This document shows positions 43,262 through 53,700 of a stretch of DNA of 64,000 nt, piece by piece. Made by a program: the position numbers and the translations under genes. The DNA is from an uncultured Myxococcales bacterium. Its GTDB lineage: Bacteria > Myxococcota_A > UBA9042. The notes beneath the pieces are model-generated. The model made no database searches, had not been told where the DNA came from, and was given only the letters and a program-made list of their open reading frames with translations. The stretch is taken from contig CAIYBN010000115.1 of assembly GCA_903924465.1 (NCBI GenBank), positions 38,003 through 102,002 of the forward strand, given 5' to 3'. Position 1 is the first letter of the stretch. The number at the start of each line of letters is the position of its first letter.

Positions 43262-44239
43262 TCAGGGCTGCTTGGCCAAGCCCGCCTTGCCCAGCACAAC
43301 CAGCCGATCGTCGGCGGTCACCAGCATGTCGGCGCGGGGCGGAAACTCGACCGTGCCATCGCTATGCTTGACCGCGACGATCATCATTTCCGGCGCACCC
43401 CAGAACGTCGTTTCGCGCAAGGTCGTTCCGCCCGGCCGGAGCATCTCGCCGATGCGCAGTTCCTCGATCGTCAATTCGTAGTCGCCGCGCCGGGTTGCAA
43501 TATCCAGCAGATCCGTGATGTCCGGCTGAACGATTTGCCAGCCCACGCGATGTCCGGCCACGGTTGCCGGACTGAACACGTGATTCGCGCCCGCGCGCTC
43601 CAACTTCTGCAGCGACTTGGGATCGTCGGCTTTGCCGTACAGCACGATTTCCGGATTCAATTCGCGGGCCGAAAGCGTCAGGAAGACATTGCCCGCGTCA
43701 CTGTCAACCGCCGCCACGAGCGCTTGGGCCCGTCGCACACCCGCGGTGATCAGCACATCGTCGTCCTGCGCGTTGCCGGTCAGGTGCAGGAGACCGTCGT
43801 CTTCGGGCAGATGCTCGAAGGCCGCCAGCGTGCGATCGATGACCACGACGCGATGGCCGTTTTGGCGCAGCACGTCCACGACGGCGCGTCCCAGCCGACC
43901 GTAGCCGCAGACAATTGTGTGGTTTTCAATGGTTGCCAAAGCAGTTGTCATGCGCCGCCTTCGCCGGGATGCATCCCAGCCTCCGTGAGCAAAGAATTCC
44001 GTCGTCGCGCCGAAGGCATAGCCCAGGGTGCCGACGCCGCCGAGAATCAGGACAATGGACAGCACGCGCCCGGAGGCCGAAAGCGGCCGCACTTCGCCAT
44101 AGCCCACCGTCGACAGCGTGATCACGGTCATGTAGAACGCATCGAACAGCGGCCACCCTTCCAGCAGGTGGTAGCCGATCGTCCCGAGCCCGAGCAGCAA
44201 GCACGCCACGGAAGTGGCCGCAACAACGGTGCGGGTCAT
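43262..44239 (-). CDS. Two-TM potassium channel with RCK (TrkA-N/TrkA-C) domain
   Basis: An inner-membrane K+ channel of the MthK/Kch type. The pore region is TVITLSTVGYGEVRPLSASG with the TVGYG selectivity filter between two hydrophobic helices. The RCK-N domain follows (HTIVCGYGRLGRAVVDVL, a GxGxxG Rossmann fold, and VVVIDRTLAAFEHL). A TrkA-C domain forms the C-terminal part (EELRIGEMLRPGGTTLRE). ATG 44239 gives 325 residues but lacks a clear ribosome-binding site, so a GTG upstream is possible. Its stop codon directly adjoins the pump stop codon. Confidence 0.92.
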   Translation of the reverse strand: MTRTVVAATSVACLLLGLGTIGYHLLEGWPLFDAFYMTVITLSTVGYGEVRPLSASGRVLSIVLILGGVGTLGYAFGATTEFFAHGGWDASRRRRRMTTALATIENHTIVCGYGRLGRAVVDVLRQNGHRVVVIDRTLAAFEHLPEDDGLLHLTGNAQDDDVLITAGVRRAQALVAAVDSDAGNVFLTLSARELNPEIVLYGKADDPKSLQKLERAGANHVFSPATVAGHRVGWQIVQPDITDLLDIATRRGDYELTIEELRIGEMLRPGGTTLRETTFWGAPEMMIVAVKHSDGTVEFPPRADMLVTADDRLVVLGKAGLAKQP

Positions 44240-44362
44240 CGTCGTTTCGTTGGTCGGCGCGACGGTTTCCGGATGGTGGGGCACGATATCCAGCCAGCGG
44301 CACCCGCGCCGCGCGCCGAGTGTACGAGGCTCCCGAGGATAGGCCAACCGTTGAGGAGAGAG

Positions 44363-45187
44363 ATGCCTTTCGTGCCACATAGCGTCGCCGTTGGTCTGGC
44401 GTCCGCCTCGGTGGATGTGCTGGTGCTGCATGGCATTCTCGGCTCTGGTCGCAATCTGCGGACCTTCGCCCAGCGCCTGGCCGACGCGCGACCGGATTTG
44501 CGCCTTTGGCTGGTCGATCTGCGCAACCATGGAGAATCCCAAGGTGCCCCGCCGCCGCACACGATGGCCGCCTGTTGCGACGACTTGGACGCGTTGGTCG
44601 CCGCGCGCGGGTTGCAACCGCAATGGATTATTGGTCATTCGTACGGCGGTAAAGTGGCGGTGGCGTGGGCGGGCAGGGCGCCGGCGCATCTGCAACGGGT
44701 CTGGGTCCTCGATTCGCCGCCCGCAGGCTACACCATGGCGCAGGACGCCGGCGGCGATGCGGCGGACAACGTCGAACGCGTGATCGCGACGCTGCGGCAG
44801 ATCCCGATGCCGTTGATTCGGCGCCAGGACGTCGTGCAGGAATTTCGCGCCCGCGGCTTTCCGGACAGCATCGGCCAGTGGATGACGACGAACTTGCGGC
44901 AGACCGCCGACGGCTATCGCTGGTGCTTCGATCTGGACGCGATTGACGAGATGCTGGTCAGCTACCTGGCGACGGACGTGTGGCCGATCCTGGAATCACC
45001 GCCGCCGGGCGTGCGGATCGACGTCGTCCGCGCGGAGCGATCCCACCGCTGGCCGCCGGACGTGCTCGCGCGGTTTGCCGCCATCCACCACGGCAAAACA
45101 CATTTGCACATGCTGCCGGATGCGGGTCACTGGCTTCACGTCGAGCGAACAGACGCATTGGTGGCGCTGATCGTCGCAGCGGTTTGA
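44363..45187 (+). CDS. Alpha/beta hydrolase, YbfF/ABHD11-like esterase
   Basis: The 274-residue protein has the oxyanion segment LVLHGILGSGRNLRTFAQRL, the strand-turn LVDLRNHGESQ, the nucleophile elbow GHSYGGK and the C-terminal catalytic His in PDAGHWLHVE. The DLRNHGES string and length match YbfF-type acyl-ester hydrolases. ATG 44363 follows the strong GAGGAGAG. It is divergent from the K+ channel. A TGACA-GAAA-TGTCA hairpin (45185-45198) overlaps its stop codon. Confidence 0.9.
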   Translation: MPFVPHSVAVGLASASVDVLVLHGILGSGRNLRTFAQRLADARPDLRLWLVDLRNHGESQGAPPPHTMAACCDDLDALVAARGLQPQWIIGHSYGGKVAVAWAGRAPAHLQRVWVLDSPPAGYTMAQDAGGDAADNVERVIATLRQIPMPLIRRQDVVQEFRARGFPDSIGQWMTTNLRQTADGYRWCFDLDAIDEMLVSYLATDVWPILESPPPGVRIDVVRAERSHRWPPDVLARFAAIHHGKTHLHMLPDAGHWLHVERTDALVALIVAAV

Positions 45188-45215
45188 CAGAAATGTCAGG
45201 TCCATTGGTGAGTCT

Positions 45216-45897
45216 TTGCGAACCCGATCCCGGCCCGTCTGCGGTGGCGGCAACAAGACCGTCGACTTGGATGGTGTAGCGCTGGGCGACATCGACGCGG
45301 CCGGTCTGGACCTCGCCCAGGACATCTTGAGCCAGTTGGATATCAAGAGCGGTGGCGTGAAAGGCGCCGATACCCAGGACGCCGAGGACTCGAGCGAAGG
45401 CTCGGACGCGGCGGATTCAGGCGGGACCGACGCGACGACTGGCACCGATGCGACCGATTTGGCGGACAGCAGTGCCTCGGACATCGCGACTGGCTGTACG
45501 AGCGCGGCATCTGGCGATGACCAGAACCTGTGTACGGACGACACATGCGGCATCGAAGGGGCGTGTGGCCATACAGCGAATGCCGTACCCTGCGACGCCG
45601 CCGACCGCGATCCTGGACATCGAAGCCGCTGGCCAGATCATCGGCAGCCAGAGCCAGCAAACCGTGGTCGAATTCACGGGTGACGGGCAAACGTGGGTCG
45701 AAGCGGAGACGCTGGGCGATATCAACCAGTCGTGGCAATTGCTTCGCACCGACCTGACCATCGCGTCCGGGCTGTGCACCGCGCAGTTCCAATTCCGCAT
45801 CGGCTATCGCGTCATCACCATCCTGGACTATGTGGCGCCGATCGTCGCCGGTCTGAGCATCGACAACATCAGTATTTTCAGCGGAAATTGCTGGTAG
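45216..45897 (+). pseudogene. Decayed Cys-rich surface protein with C-terminal jelly-roll-like domain
   Basis: Two coding-quality pieces lie in different frames. The first (frame of 45216, to about 45597) is Asp/Thr-rich and ends in a Cys-rich unit, DDQNLCTDDTCGIEGACGHT followed by ANAVPC. The second (frame of 45448, from about 45600 to stop 45897) reads VVEFTGDGQTWVEAETLGD, QFQFRIGYRV and GLSIDNISIFSGNCW, like the final jelly-roll/adhesion domain of secreted deltaproteobacterial proteins. The first piece has CGGGNKTVD near its start but no signal peptide. The likely history is a 5' truncation plus an internal deletion with frameshift. A good terminator still follows. Confidence 0.7.
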
Positions 45898-46208
45898 AGG
45901 CTTCGCCGATCGCGCCTGCCGGCCAGCCATCGCCACTCGGGCATGCTGGCCGGCTGCGTTTTTGCCGTGAAACGCTTGTGGAAGAATTGCCTTTTTACCT
46001 TCTGCGAACTACCGTGTCAGACTGTTCAGAACCTCCGAGGAACCGCGACCTGCGGCGAGAAGGAGATTCTGCTTCGCCGGTCCCCATCGTTTCCGGATGT
46101 TCTGGATGACGGTGTGCGGCTCGGCTCCCGATGGCAAGTGGCCGGACGGAACCTTGTTGTTGCCGGCGATCGCACCAGTCGATTCGCCATGTGATTCAGG
46201 AGTTTATG
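45898..46208 (+). other. Intergenic region with terminator
   Basis: No gene is seen in these 311 bases. They hold the terminator at 45918-45963 and the AGGAG ribosome-binding site just upstream of 46209. Short open frames here do not look coding. Confidence 0.5.
45918..45963 (+). terminator. Intrinsic terminator after the surface-protein pseudogene
   Basis: A perfect 10-bp stem, GCCGGCCAGC (45918-45927) with GCTGGCCGGC (45945-45954), encloses a 17-base loop and is followed by TGCG and five T (45959-45963). It is 20 bases beyond the pseudogene stop. This is one of the two clearest T-tailed terminators in the window. Confidence 0.75.
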
Positions 46209-46463
46209 ATGAAGAAAATGATGTCGCTCGCGGTTGTTCTCGGTCTCGCAATTGCCGCCCCCGTGATGGCGCAGCCGGCCGCCCCGGCCGCCGCTCCGGA
46301 AGCGAAGAAGGAAGAGCCGAAGGCCGAGAAGAAGGCCGAAGAGAAGAAAGAAAAGGCCGAGAAGAAGGAAGAAGCCAAGAAGGAAAAGGCCGAGAAGAAA
46401 GAAAAGGCCCACGAGAAGAAAGAAGGCGCCAAGGAAAAGGCCCACGAGAAGAAAGAGAAGTAG
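46209..46463 (+). CDS. Small secreted Lys/Glu-rich protein
   Basis: The 84-residue product has a signal peptide (MKKMMSLAVVLGLAIAAPVM, cut after MAQ) and a mature part of Ala/Pro then Lys/Glu/Ala repeats of the KKEKAEKKE and KEKAHEKKE type. The charge pattern predicts a single alpha-helix or coiled coil in the periplasm or outside. No family is claimed; low-complexity proteins like this occur in many proteobacteria. I start at ATG 46209, six bases after AGGAG; the ATG just upstream is too close. Confidence 0.65.
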   Translation: MKKMMSLAVVLGLAIAAPVMAQPAAPAAAPEAKKEEPKAEKKAEEKKEKAEKKEEAKKEKAEKKEKAHEKKEGAKEKAHEKKEK

Positions 46464-46470
46464 TCGCCAG

Positions 46471-46521
46471 AGCGATTCACTGATCGCTGGAACGGCGTCG
46501 GAAGAAATTCCGGCGCCGTTC
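46471..46521 (+). terminator. Tandem hairpins after the Lys/Glu-rich gene
   Basis: AGCGAT (46471-46476) pairs with ATCGCT (46483-46488). Directly after it a 14-bp stem (46490-46503 with 46508-46521) is capped by a GAAA tetraloop and has a single G-U pair; the arms start GAACGGCG and end CGCCGTTC. Only a loose T content follows, so it may be a weak terminator or a 3'-end protector. Confidence 0.5.
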
Positions 46522-46573
46522 TGCGTTGTGGCGGCGACGCGTGCGTGACACGATGGCGCCGGAGGTGCAGGTC

Positions 46574-47683
46574 ATGGAGCCATTTCAATGGGACGCTCAT
46601 TTTGTCACCGGTCTCGCCGATGTGGACCGACAGCACCACCATTTGGTCGATGTAATCAATCAGTTCGGCGATCTGCTGACGCGGCCGGAGGGGGCCACGT
46701 TTGACGACATTGAGTCGGTGTTCGGTCAGTTGACGGCGTATGCGCAGTATCACTTTTCGGAAGAAGAATCGCTGATGGCCAGGGCGGGCGTCGACGCGCG
46801 GCACCAAATTCGCCACCGCGCCGAGCACGCGTCGTTCTTGCAGGAAGTGACGCAGATGCACGCGGGCATTTCACCCGACGATACCGCCAAGGCCAAGCCG
46901 CTGCTGCAGTTTCTCATCTATTGGTTGGCGTACCACATCCTCGGCTCGGACCAGTCGCTGGCGAAGCAAATCGGCGCGATCAACGCCGGGCAGACCGCCT
47001 CGGCAGCGTTTCTGGCTGAGGAACGCATGAAGGAAGGCGCGGTCGAACCGCTTGTGCACGCGCTGAGCGGCTTGTTTCGGCAAGTGTCTGAGCGCAATCG
47101 CGAATTGCAGGAACTGAATCAGACGCTGGAAGCGAGGGTTGCGGAGCGCACGCGGGAATTGGCCATCGCGAACCAGCGGGCCGAGGAAATTTCCCTGACG
47201 GATTCGCTCACGGGTTTGCCCAATCGTCGCTTTGCCTTGCGCCGCCTCGCGCAGGCTTGGGACGAATCGAATCGCGAGAATTCGCCGTTGGCCTGCATGA
47301 TGATCGACGCGGATGGATTCAAGCTGATCAACGACACGCATGGCCACGATGCCGGCGATGAGGTGCTGCGGCAGCTGGCGCGGAATTTGCGCTACTCCGT
47401 GCGCAACGATGATGTGGTCTGCCGGCTCGGTGGCGATGAATTCCTCGTGATCTCGCCGGGGACACCGGCGGAAGGCGCGCTGCAATTGGCCGAGAAATTG
47501 CGTGTGGCGACTGAGGCTCTGCGCATTCCGGTGGGACAGGGAGAATGGCGTGGCAGCATCAGCGTCGGCTGCGCGGTGCGAACGACGACGATGAGCAGCG
47601 TCGAGGCGTTGATCAAAGCGGCGGACGAGGGCGTCTATGCCGCCAAAAATGCCGGTCGCAATCGCGTGGCCATGACGCCCTGA
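46574..47683 (+). CDS. Hemerythrin-GGDEF diguanylate cyclase
   Basis: Residues 1-135 form a bacterial hemerythrin with the expected di-iron ligands: WDAHFVTGLADVDRQHHHLV, YHFSEEESLM, HQIRHRAEHASF and YHILGSDQ. A coiled-coil linker (ELQELNQTLEARVAERTREL) leads to a GGDEF domain with an intact active site RLGGDEFLVI and an I-site RNDD five residues upstream. It should make c-di-GMP under control of O2 or redox state at the iron site. Product length is 369 residues. ATG 46574 follows GGAGGTG; the upstream frame is not used. Confidence 0.93.
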   Translation: MEPFQWDAHFVTGLADVDRQHHHLVDVINQFGDLLTRPEGATFDDIESVFGQLTAYAQYHFSEEESLMARAGVDARHQIRHRAEHASFLQEVTQMHAGISPDDTAKAKPLLQFLIYWLAYHILGSDQSLAKQIGAINAGQTASAAFLAEERMKEGAVEPLVHALSGLFRQVSERNRELQELNQTLEARVAERTRELAIANQRAEEISLTDSLTGLPNRRFALRRLAQAWDESNRENSPLACMMIDADGFKLINDTHGHDAGDEVLRQLARNLRYSVRNDDVVCRLGGDEFLVISPGTPAEGALQLAEKLRVATEALRIPVGQGEWRGSISVGCAVRTTTMSSVEALIKAADEGVYAAKNAGRNRVAMTP

Positions 47684-47703
47684 CGACGGGGCGGCGCGAT
47701 TGG

Positions 47704-47747
47704 CAAAAAACGGAAAGCCCCGGCGGTCGCGATGACCACCGGGGCTT
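47704..47747 (-). terminator. Intrinsic terminator of the giant Ig-like lipoprotein gene
   Basis: AAGCCCCGG (47715-47723) pairs with CCGGGGCTT (47739-47747), with an inner GGTC/GACC pairing. Read on the minus strand it is followed by TTTCCG and six T (complement of 47705-47710). It lies in the 83-base gap between convergent genes. It is a strong minus-strand terminator and may also block read-through of the plus-strand gene. Confidence 0.8.
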
Positions 47748-47766
47748 CCCAGAGCAGCAAGACGGC

Positions 47767-50700
47767 TTACGGCAGGGTTACCGTGACCGCGCAGGCATTC
47801 GCAGAAATCAAACCGCCCAATTGCGGTTTCATCGCCACGTCGCCTGCCATCAAGGCGGTCGCCAAGCCAACCGGATCAATGCTGAGGAGGGTCGTCACCG
47901 GGTGATTCCAGTCCACCGACGCGCTGACGTCGTTGGTGCTGGCATCAGCCATGGTGGCGATGGCACGCAGTTGAATCCGGCTACCGGCAGTCACCGAGGT
48001 GGAATCCGGCTGACACGCCAAGCCTACCGGCACAGTGTCGGTAATCTTGACCGCCAGCGGGCCGCTTGTGCTCACACCGACCTGGGCCGAGAGGCTAGTC
48101 GTGCCCAGATCGAGCGCATGGAAGACCGCGACTTGGTGGTACGTTCCGCCAATCGCGACCGAAGCCAAGGTGTTGTCAGCGGTGGACCAGGCAAAGTTGC
48201 TGCCACTCCAGTACGGGCCAGCTTGCGTGCTGCCGGAAAGCTTGAACGTCGCCATGTACTGCTCCGTCAGGCCCTTCGGTACCGTCGTTGCCGGCGCGCC
48301 ACCCGAGGTATTGGTCACCGTGATGTTCACGAGCGTGCCCGCCACGTTGTGAACCGTGAACTCCCGCGACAAGGTGTCCAACGTGGCGACGACCACTTGG
48401 TCTCCGGCCACGCTGCTCGTCGCGTACATCCCGTTGCTGTCAATCGCCGCGTCCGCCAGGATCGGCGTCTTGAGCGACCACGTCACCGATGGGCTGACGT
48501 CGCCGTACGTGCCGTCCGAGTAGAACGCGACGGCGGACAGTTGCAGCCGGTACCCACCGATCGGGTACGTTGCGGAACTCGCCGGGCCGTTGACGAGGTT
48601 CGGCTCTGACAGGACGTAAATCGCCGTCGGGGCCTTGCCGCTCACTGTCAACGTCGCGAATTGACTGGTCACACCGGCGTAGATGACGGAGATCAGTGCC
48701 GTTCCGTCGAGACTTCCGGCGTGGACGGTGCCCGCGCCGTCGTTGGCGGCAAAGCCAATCGCCGGGTTGTTGGAGACGTACATCGCCAAGCTCGTGAGGT
48801 CATACGCTCCCGCGCCGGTACCAGCGGCGTAGTTGCCGGTTGCTGTGAACGTGGCGTTCAAGCCGCGCGCGACGGAGACCGCGTTCGGCGCGAGGTCAAG
48901 CGACGCCAGGACTGCCGAACCAACCGTCACAACCGCCGAGCTTTGCACCGGCGAACCGGCACAACCACCATGCGATTGCGGAATGGTCGCCCGCAGTGTC
49001 GCCGTCTTGCCCGCCGTTGCACCAAAAGCGACATGGCCGAAACCGCTCTGCTGGAACGACGCGGCCTCGTCAATGACGTGATCGGGGTCAATGGACGAGT
49101 AGTCCGGACGGCACAACAGGACACTGCTGTCGGAGGTCGTGCACGCCGCGTTCATCGTGAACGGTACGCCGGTCGGCCACGTGACGTTGCCCGCGGGTAC
49201 GGTCACCTGCACGCTTTGCACGCAAGCCGCGGAAATCTGCACGGGCAGGATGTTCGAGACGATCGGCCCCGCCTGGGCAAAATACTGCGTCGTGCCCTGC
49301 GTCAGGCCAGTCAGCGTGCCGCGGTCGATCGAGATCACCGCCGGGTTGAAGATGTTCCACACGACGGCCGGCGGCGCCATCATCCAGTGGCCCGAGCCAC
49401 CGTCGGTGTACTGCGCCGTGACCGTGATGTCGAACTGGCCATTCTTGTACGTGCTCGACGGCGCGCTGATGAACAAGTGTTCCAGCGAGACGGCGACCGT
49501 GGTCAGGCTCAGCGCGTTGGACAGGACGCCGAGGTAGTTGGCCGAGATCTGCACCGTGCCCGCACCCAGCGCGAGTGCCTTGCCGGCCTGATCACCACCG
49601 TTGGACATCGTGACGATGCTCGTATCGCTGGAAGCAAACTGCGCCGAACTCGTCACGTCAAAGCTGCGTTCCGAGGACGATGCGCTGCAAGTAGCGGACG
49701 CGCCGTACGACGCTGTCACCGTGTACATCCGCGTGGAACCCAACGGCAGCTTGCCGCTGGATGCCGTCGCGAGTGTCACGCTTGGCGCGCCGCAGTTCTG
49801 CACGTCAATCAGCAAATCCGTGGTCTTGCCGTTGGACGTCGTCGCCGTCAGGATGGTCAGGCCAACGCCCTGGGCGTACAGCATGCCATCATTGGACACG
49901 GTCGCGAACGCCGGCTTCTGCGTGCTCCAGGTCGTGCCCGAACCGCTCGAAACATCCACGACCTGGCCATCCGTCAGTGTCGCCATCGCGCGGAACCTGA
50001 CAGCCTGACCCAGCGGAACGCGGCGTGCCGTTTGACCAAACGTCGGCTGCGGCAGGATCTGCACTGAAACCGGCGTGGCATCGGTCACATCCACCGTCGC
50101 CGTCGTCGTCAGCGTGTGGTTCGTGATGACACCACCCGCGCACACACCTTGACTCGTGAACGAAGCCGTCAGCGCAGTCGTGCCCTTGGCCAACGCGCGA
50201 TACCGGCGCGCCGGGCCCGCGACATTACCGAGGTTGAGCAGGATGCTATTGCTGTCCGACCACGCAACGCCGGACATCTGCGAAACGTTCAAATCGCTGC
50301 CGCCCGTGTCCGTCGCCTTGGCGATGAAGTCGACCTGTTGGCCAATGGCCATCGAACCGACCGCTGGTGTGAGATTCAACGCTGCCAAGCAGGCGCCGGT
50401 CACGGAGATGAAGAAGTTCCGCGAGATGGAGTCCTTCATGAACGTGATCTTCACCGGCTGCGTCGTCGTCGTGGAGAAAGACGTCAGCGTGACGCCTGTC
50501 GCCGCGATGGCAACCTGAACGACCGCCGCATTGCCGCTGCCCGCCGTGACGAGTGCCGAGACGTCGAAGCTTGAGCCATCGCTGTAGAGCCCGGTGATCG
50601 TCAATGGCATCATGGCGTTGCGCGGCATCGAGCCGCCACTTGGCGTGCTGAACTGCAGGTCGATCAGCGTGGCCGTGGAGATCTTCACCGCCAACGGAAC

Positions 50701-53700
50701 GCTGGAGCTGTCGCCGTACGTGGCGGTCACAGTCGGGTCGATCCCGGCCGACGGCGCGAGCGTCGCGGCCAGATTGTTGCCTTGGAACGCCAGCTTGGCG
50801 GGATTGGAACTGAAGAACGACAGGCCGGACGGATTGTCCGCGTAGCTGCCGTCCGACCAGGTCACCCGCGCGCGGAAGCGGAGGTTCAAGCCAACCGGAA
50901 CGCCCAGTTGCGGCAAAGTCGGCTGGGTCTCGATGATCTCCACTTTGGTCACCGTCGAGCCGCTGACGATCAAGTTCGACGTCGCGGTGCGGTTCTTGTA
51001 CGCAGCCGCCACGGCGGTGACGCCGGAGGTCGTTCCCTGATGCTGGAAACGCTCCAGCAGGCCGGCCGCTTGCTGACCCCAACTGAGACCAAGCTGCGGC
51101 GCGACGCTCCAACCGGCGTACGCACTCACATTGAACGAGCCATACAGTTCATAGGTCGCCGTCGCGGCAAAGTCCTGATAGCCACCCTTGGTGATCTGCG
51201 CATTGGCCGGCGCAAGCGCCAGAGCCGTTGGCAGCGCAGCGCTGTCCAAGGACACGGTTGTTAGATCCGAAACAGCCTGGCTGCATGCACCGGTCAGCAC
51301 CGTAAACGTCAGCGCGCCCGGCGCCGTCGTGCCAATGGACAGCATCCATGTCGCGGGATTCACGTTGCTCGACGACCACGCACCCAAGCTGCCAGGCAGA
51401 ATCGGCACGGGCGTCTGCGGCGCGTCGCTGTAGTAGCCCACGACGCTCAGCGGCACCTGAACCAAGGTCGGCCAGATCGGGTTGACCTGCTCGATCCGCA
51501 CCTGCTGCAAGCACGCATTCGTCACGACGAGCTGTGCTGAACCCGAGACGAGGCCCAGCATCGCGGCGATCGTCGTCGTGCCAGGTGTCGAAGCTGTGGC
51601 GAGGCCTTTGCTGCCTGGAGCGTTGCTGATCGGCGCGACGGCCGGAATGCTGCTGGACCAGGTGACGAGGCGCGTCAGGTCGCGCGTGCTGGGCTCACAG
51701 CCGCCGCCGCTGAAGAGGCCGGAGGCTTGGTACTGCTGGGTGAAGCCCTTGGCGCGCGAGGTCGCTGGCGGGCTGACGGTGATGGCGTTCAACGTGAGCG
51801 TCGCGCCGTTGACCGTGGAGGCCGCGGACGTCGCCGAGGTCTTGCCGCCTTGCGCTGCGGTCATCACCGCCGAACCGGTGCCGACGATGGTCGTCCACGC
51901 GCGGCCGTCTGCGAGGACCGGGGTGGTCGCGATCGCGGTGGCGGATGACGACCACGTGGCCGTCGTCGTTACGTCGCCGGTCGTGTTGTCGTCAAAGTTG
52001 GCGATCGCCGAGCAGCCGACGCGATAGCCGATGCCGCTGGGCAAGCAGCTGAGCGGCGCGTCGCAGACCACGGTCATGCCCGTGATCACGCTGGCTTTGA
52101 TCGTGAGCGGGGCGAACGTCGACACGCTGCCGACGTGGGCCTTGATCCGCACCAAGCCGCCGGGCACGTTGGCCGTGGACTGCAGGGCGGCAACGAGGCC
52201 ATTCGAGACGCTGGCAAAGCCGGCGATGTTGGCGCCGTTGCCGTCGGTCACGTCCCAGATGGTGCTGGTGGTGACGTCGAACGCGCTGCCGTCGGTGTAG
52301 TGGCCGGTGGCGACGAACTGCAGGGCCTGACCGGCAACCAGCGTGGCGCTCGACGGCCACAAGGTGATCGAGGAGAGCGTCACGCCGCTGTTGATCTTGA
52401 TCTGCACGGGCGGCGCGACGACGTTGCCGGCCGAGCACCACAGCGTCACGGTACCTTCCGCCAGCGCCGTCACGATACCGTGGCTGCCATTGGCATTGGA
52501 CACCGCCAGTTGCCCGGCGTTGCTCGTCATCCAGATGACCTGCGCCGTCACGTCTTGCGTCGTCTTGTCGCTGTAGGTGCCGATCGCCACGTATGGGCGC
52601 GTGGCGTTGAGCGGCAGCGGCGAGGAGAGCGCCGGAACGATGTCCAAGCTCGTCAACGTGGCGGGCGAAACCGTCAGCGTCGAAGCCGCGTATTTGCCGT
52701 CAAAATTCGCCGTCAAGGTGACTGCGCCCGGCATCAAGCCCGTCGCCATACCGGCCGACGTGATGGTCGCCAGCCCAATGTTCGAAGACTGCCAACTCAC
52801 CGACGAGCTCAAGTCGACTTTGCTGCCGTCGCTCAACGTGGCCAGAGCGGTGAACGCCTGGTTCGTGCCTTTGGCGATCGTCACCGCGGCCGGCAGTACT
52901 TCCAGGGAAGTCACGACGGCCGGGCCGACCGCCAGCATGGCGGGCGCAGAGGCCATGCCCTGATACGTCGCGGTGATTTGCACCGTACCGGTCATCAGCG
53001 AAGTCGCCTTGCCCAAGTTGTTGATGGACGCAATCGCCGCATTGGAACTGGCCCACGTGGCCTGCGCGGTCACATCGGCCGAGGTCAGATCGCTAAAGCT
53101 GGCTTTTGCCGTAAATGCGGTCGCGGGCCCGCCGATGAAGGACGTTGCCGCACCTGGCGTGACCTGCACGCCCGTGACAATCGCATCGGTCACGTTCACG
53201 GCCGCGCCGCCGAGCTTGCCGCCGAACGCTGCGGTGATGTCCACGCTGCCAACGCCCACACCGACCACGTGTCCGACCTTGTCCACGCTGGCGAGCAAGC
53301 TATTGGTGGACGTCCAGGTCGCCTGCGACGTCACGTCGGTCAACGTGCCGTCCGTCATGGTGGCCGTCGCTTGGAAGTTCTGGCTCTGGCCTTTCGCCAA
53401 GGTCGCCTGCGCGGGCGTCAGGTTGATCGATGCGACCGTCGCGGCGGAAACGAACAGCGACGCGGAGCCTTGTTTGCCCTGATATTGCGCCTGGATCAGC
53501 ACGGCTTTGCCACCGACCAAACCCTTGGCGACGCCGTTGCTGTCGATGGTTGCCGCGGAATTGTCGCCGGACGACCAGGTCGCTCCATGCGTGATGTCCA
53601 GGTTCGAACCGTCGTCAAAGTTGGCCATCGCGACAAAGTTCTGCGTCCCGTTGATCGCCACCGTTGCCAGCGCGGGCGTGACCTGGATGGCCACGAGCGA

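Noticed and set aside
45188..45215. Signal peptide for the Cys-rich pseudogene in another frame (MSGPLVSLCEP from 45193)
   Set aside because: The segment is too short and not hydrophobic enough for a signal peptide, and has no ribosome-binding site.
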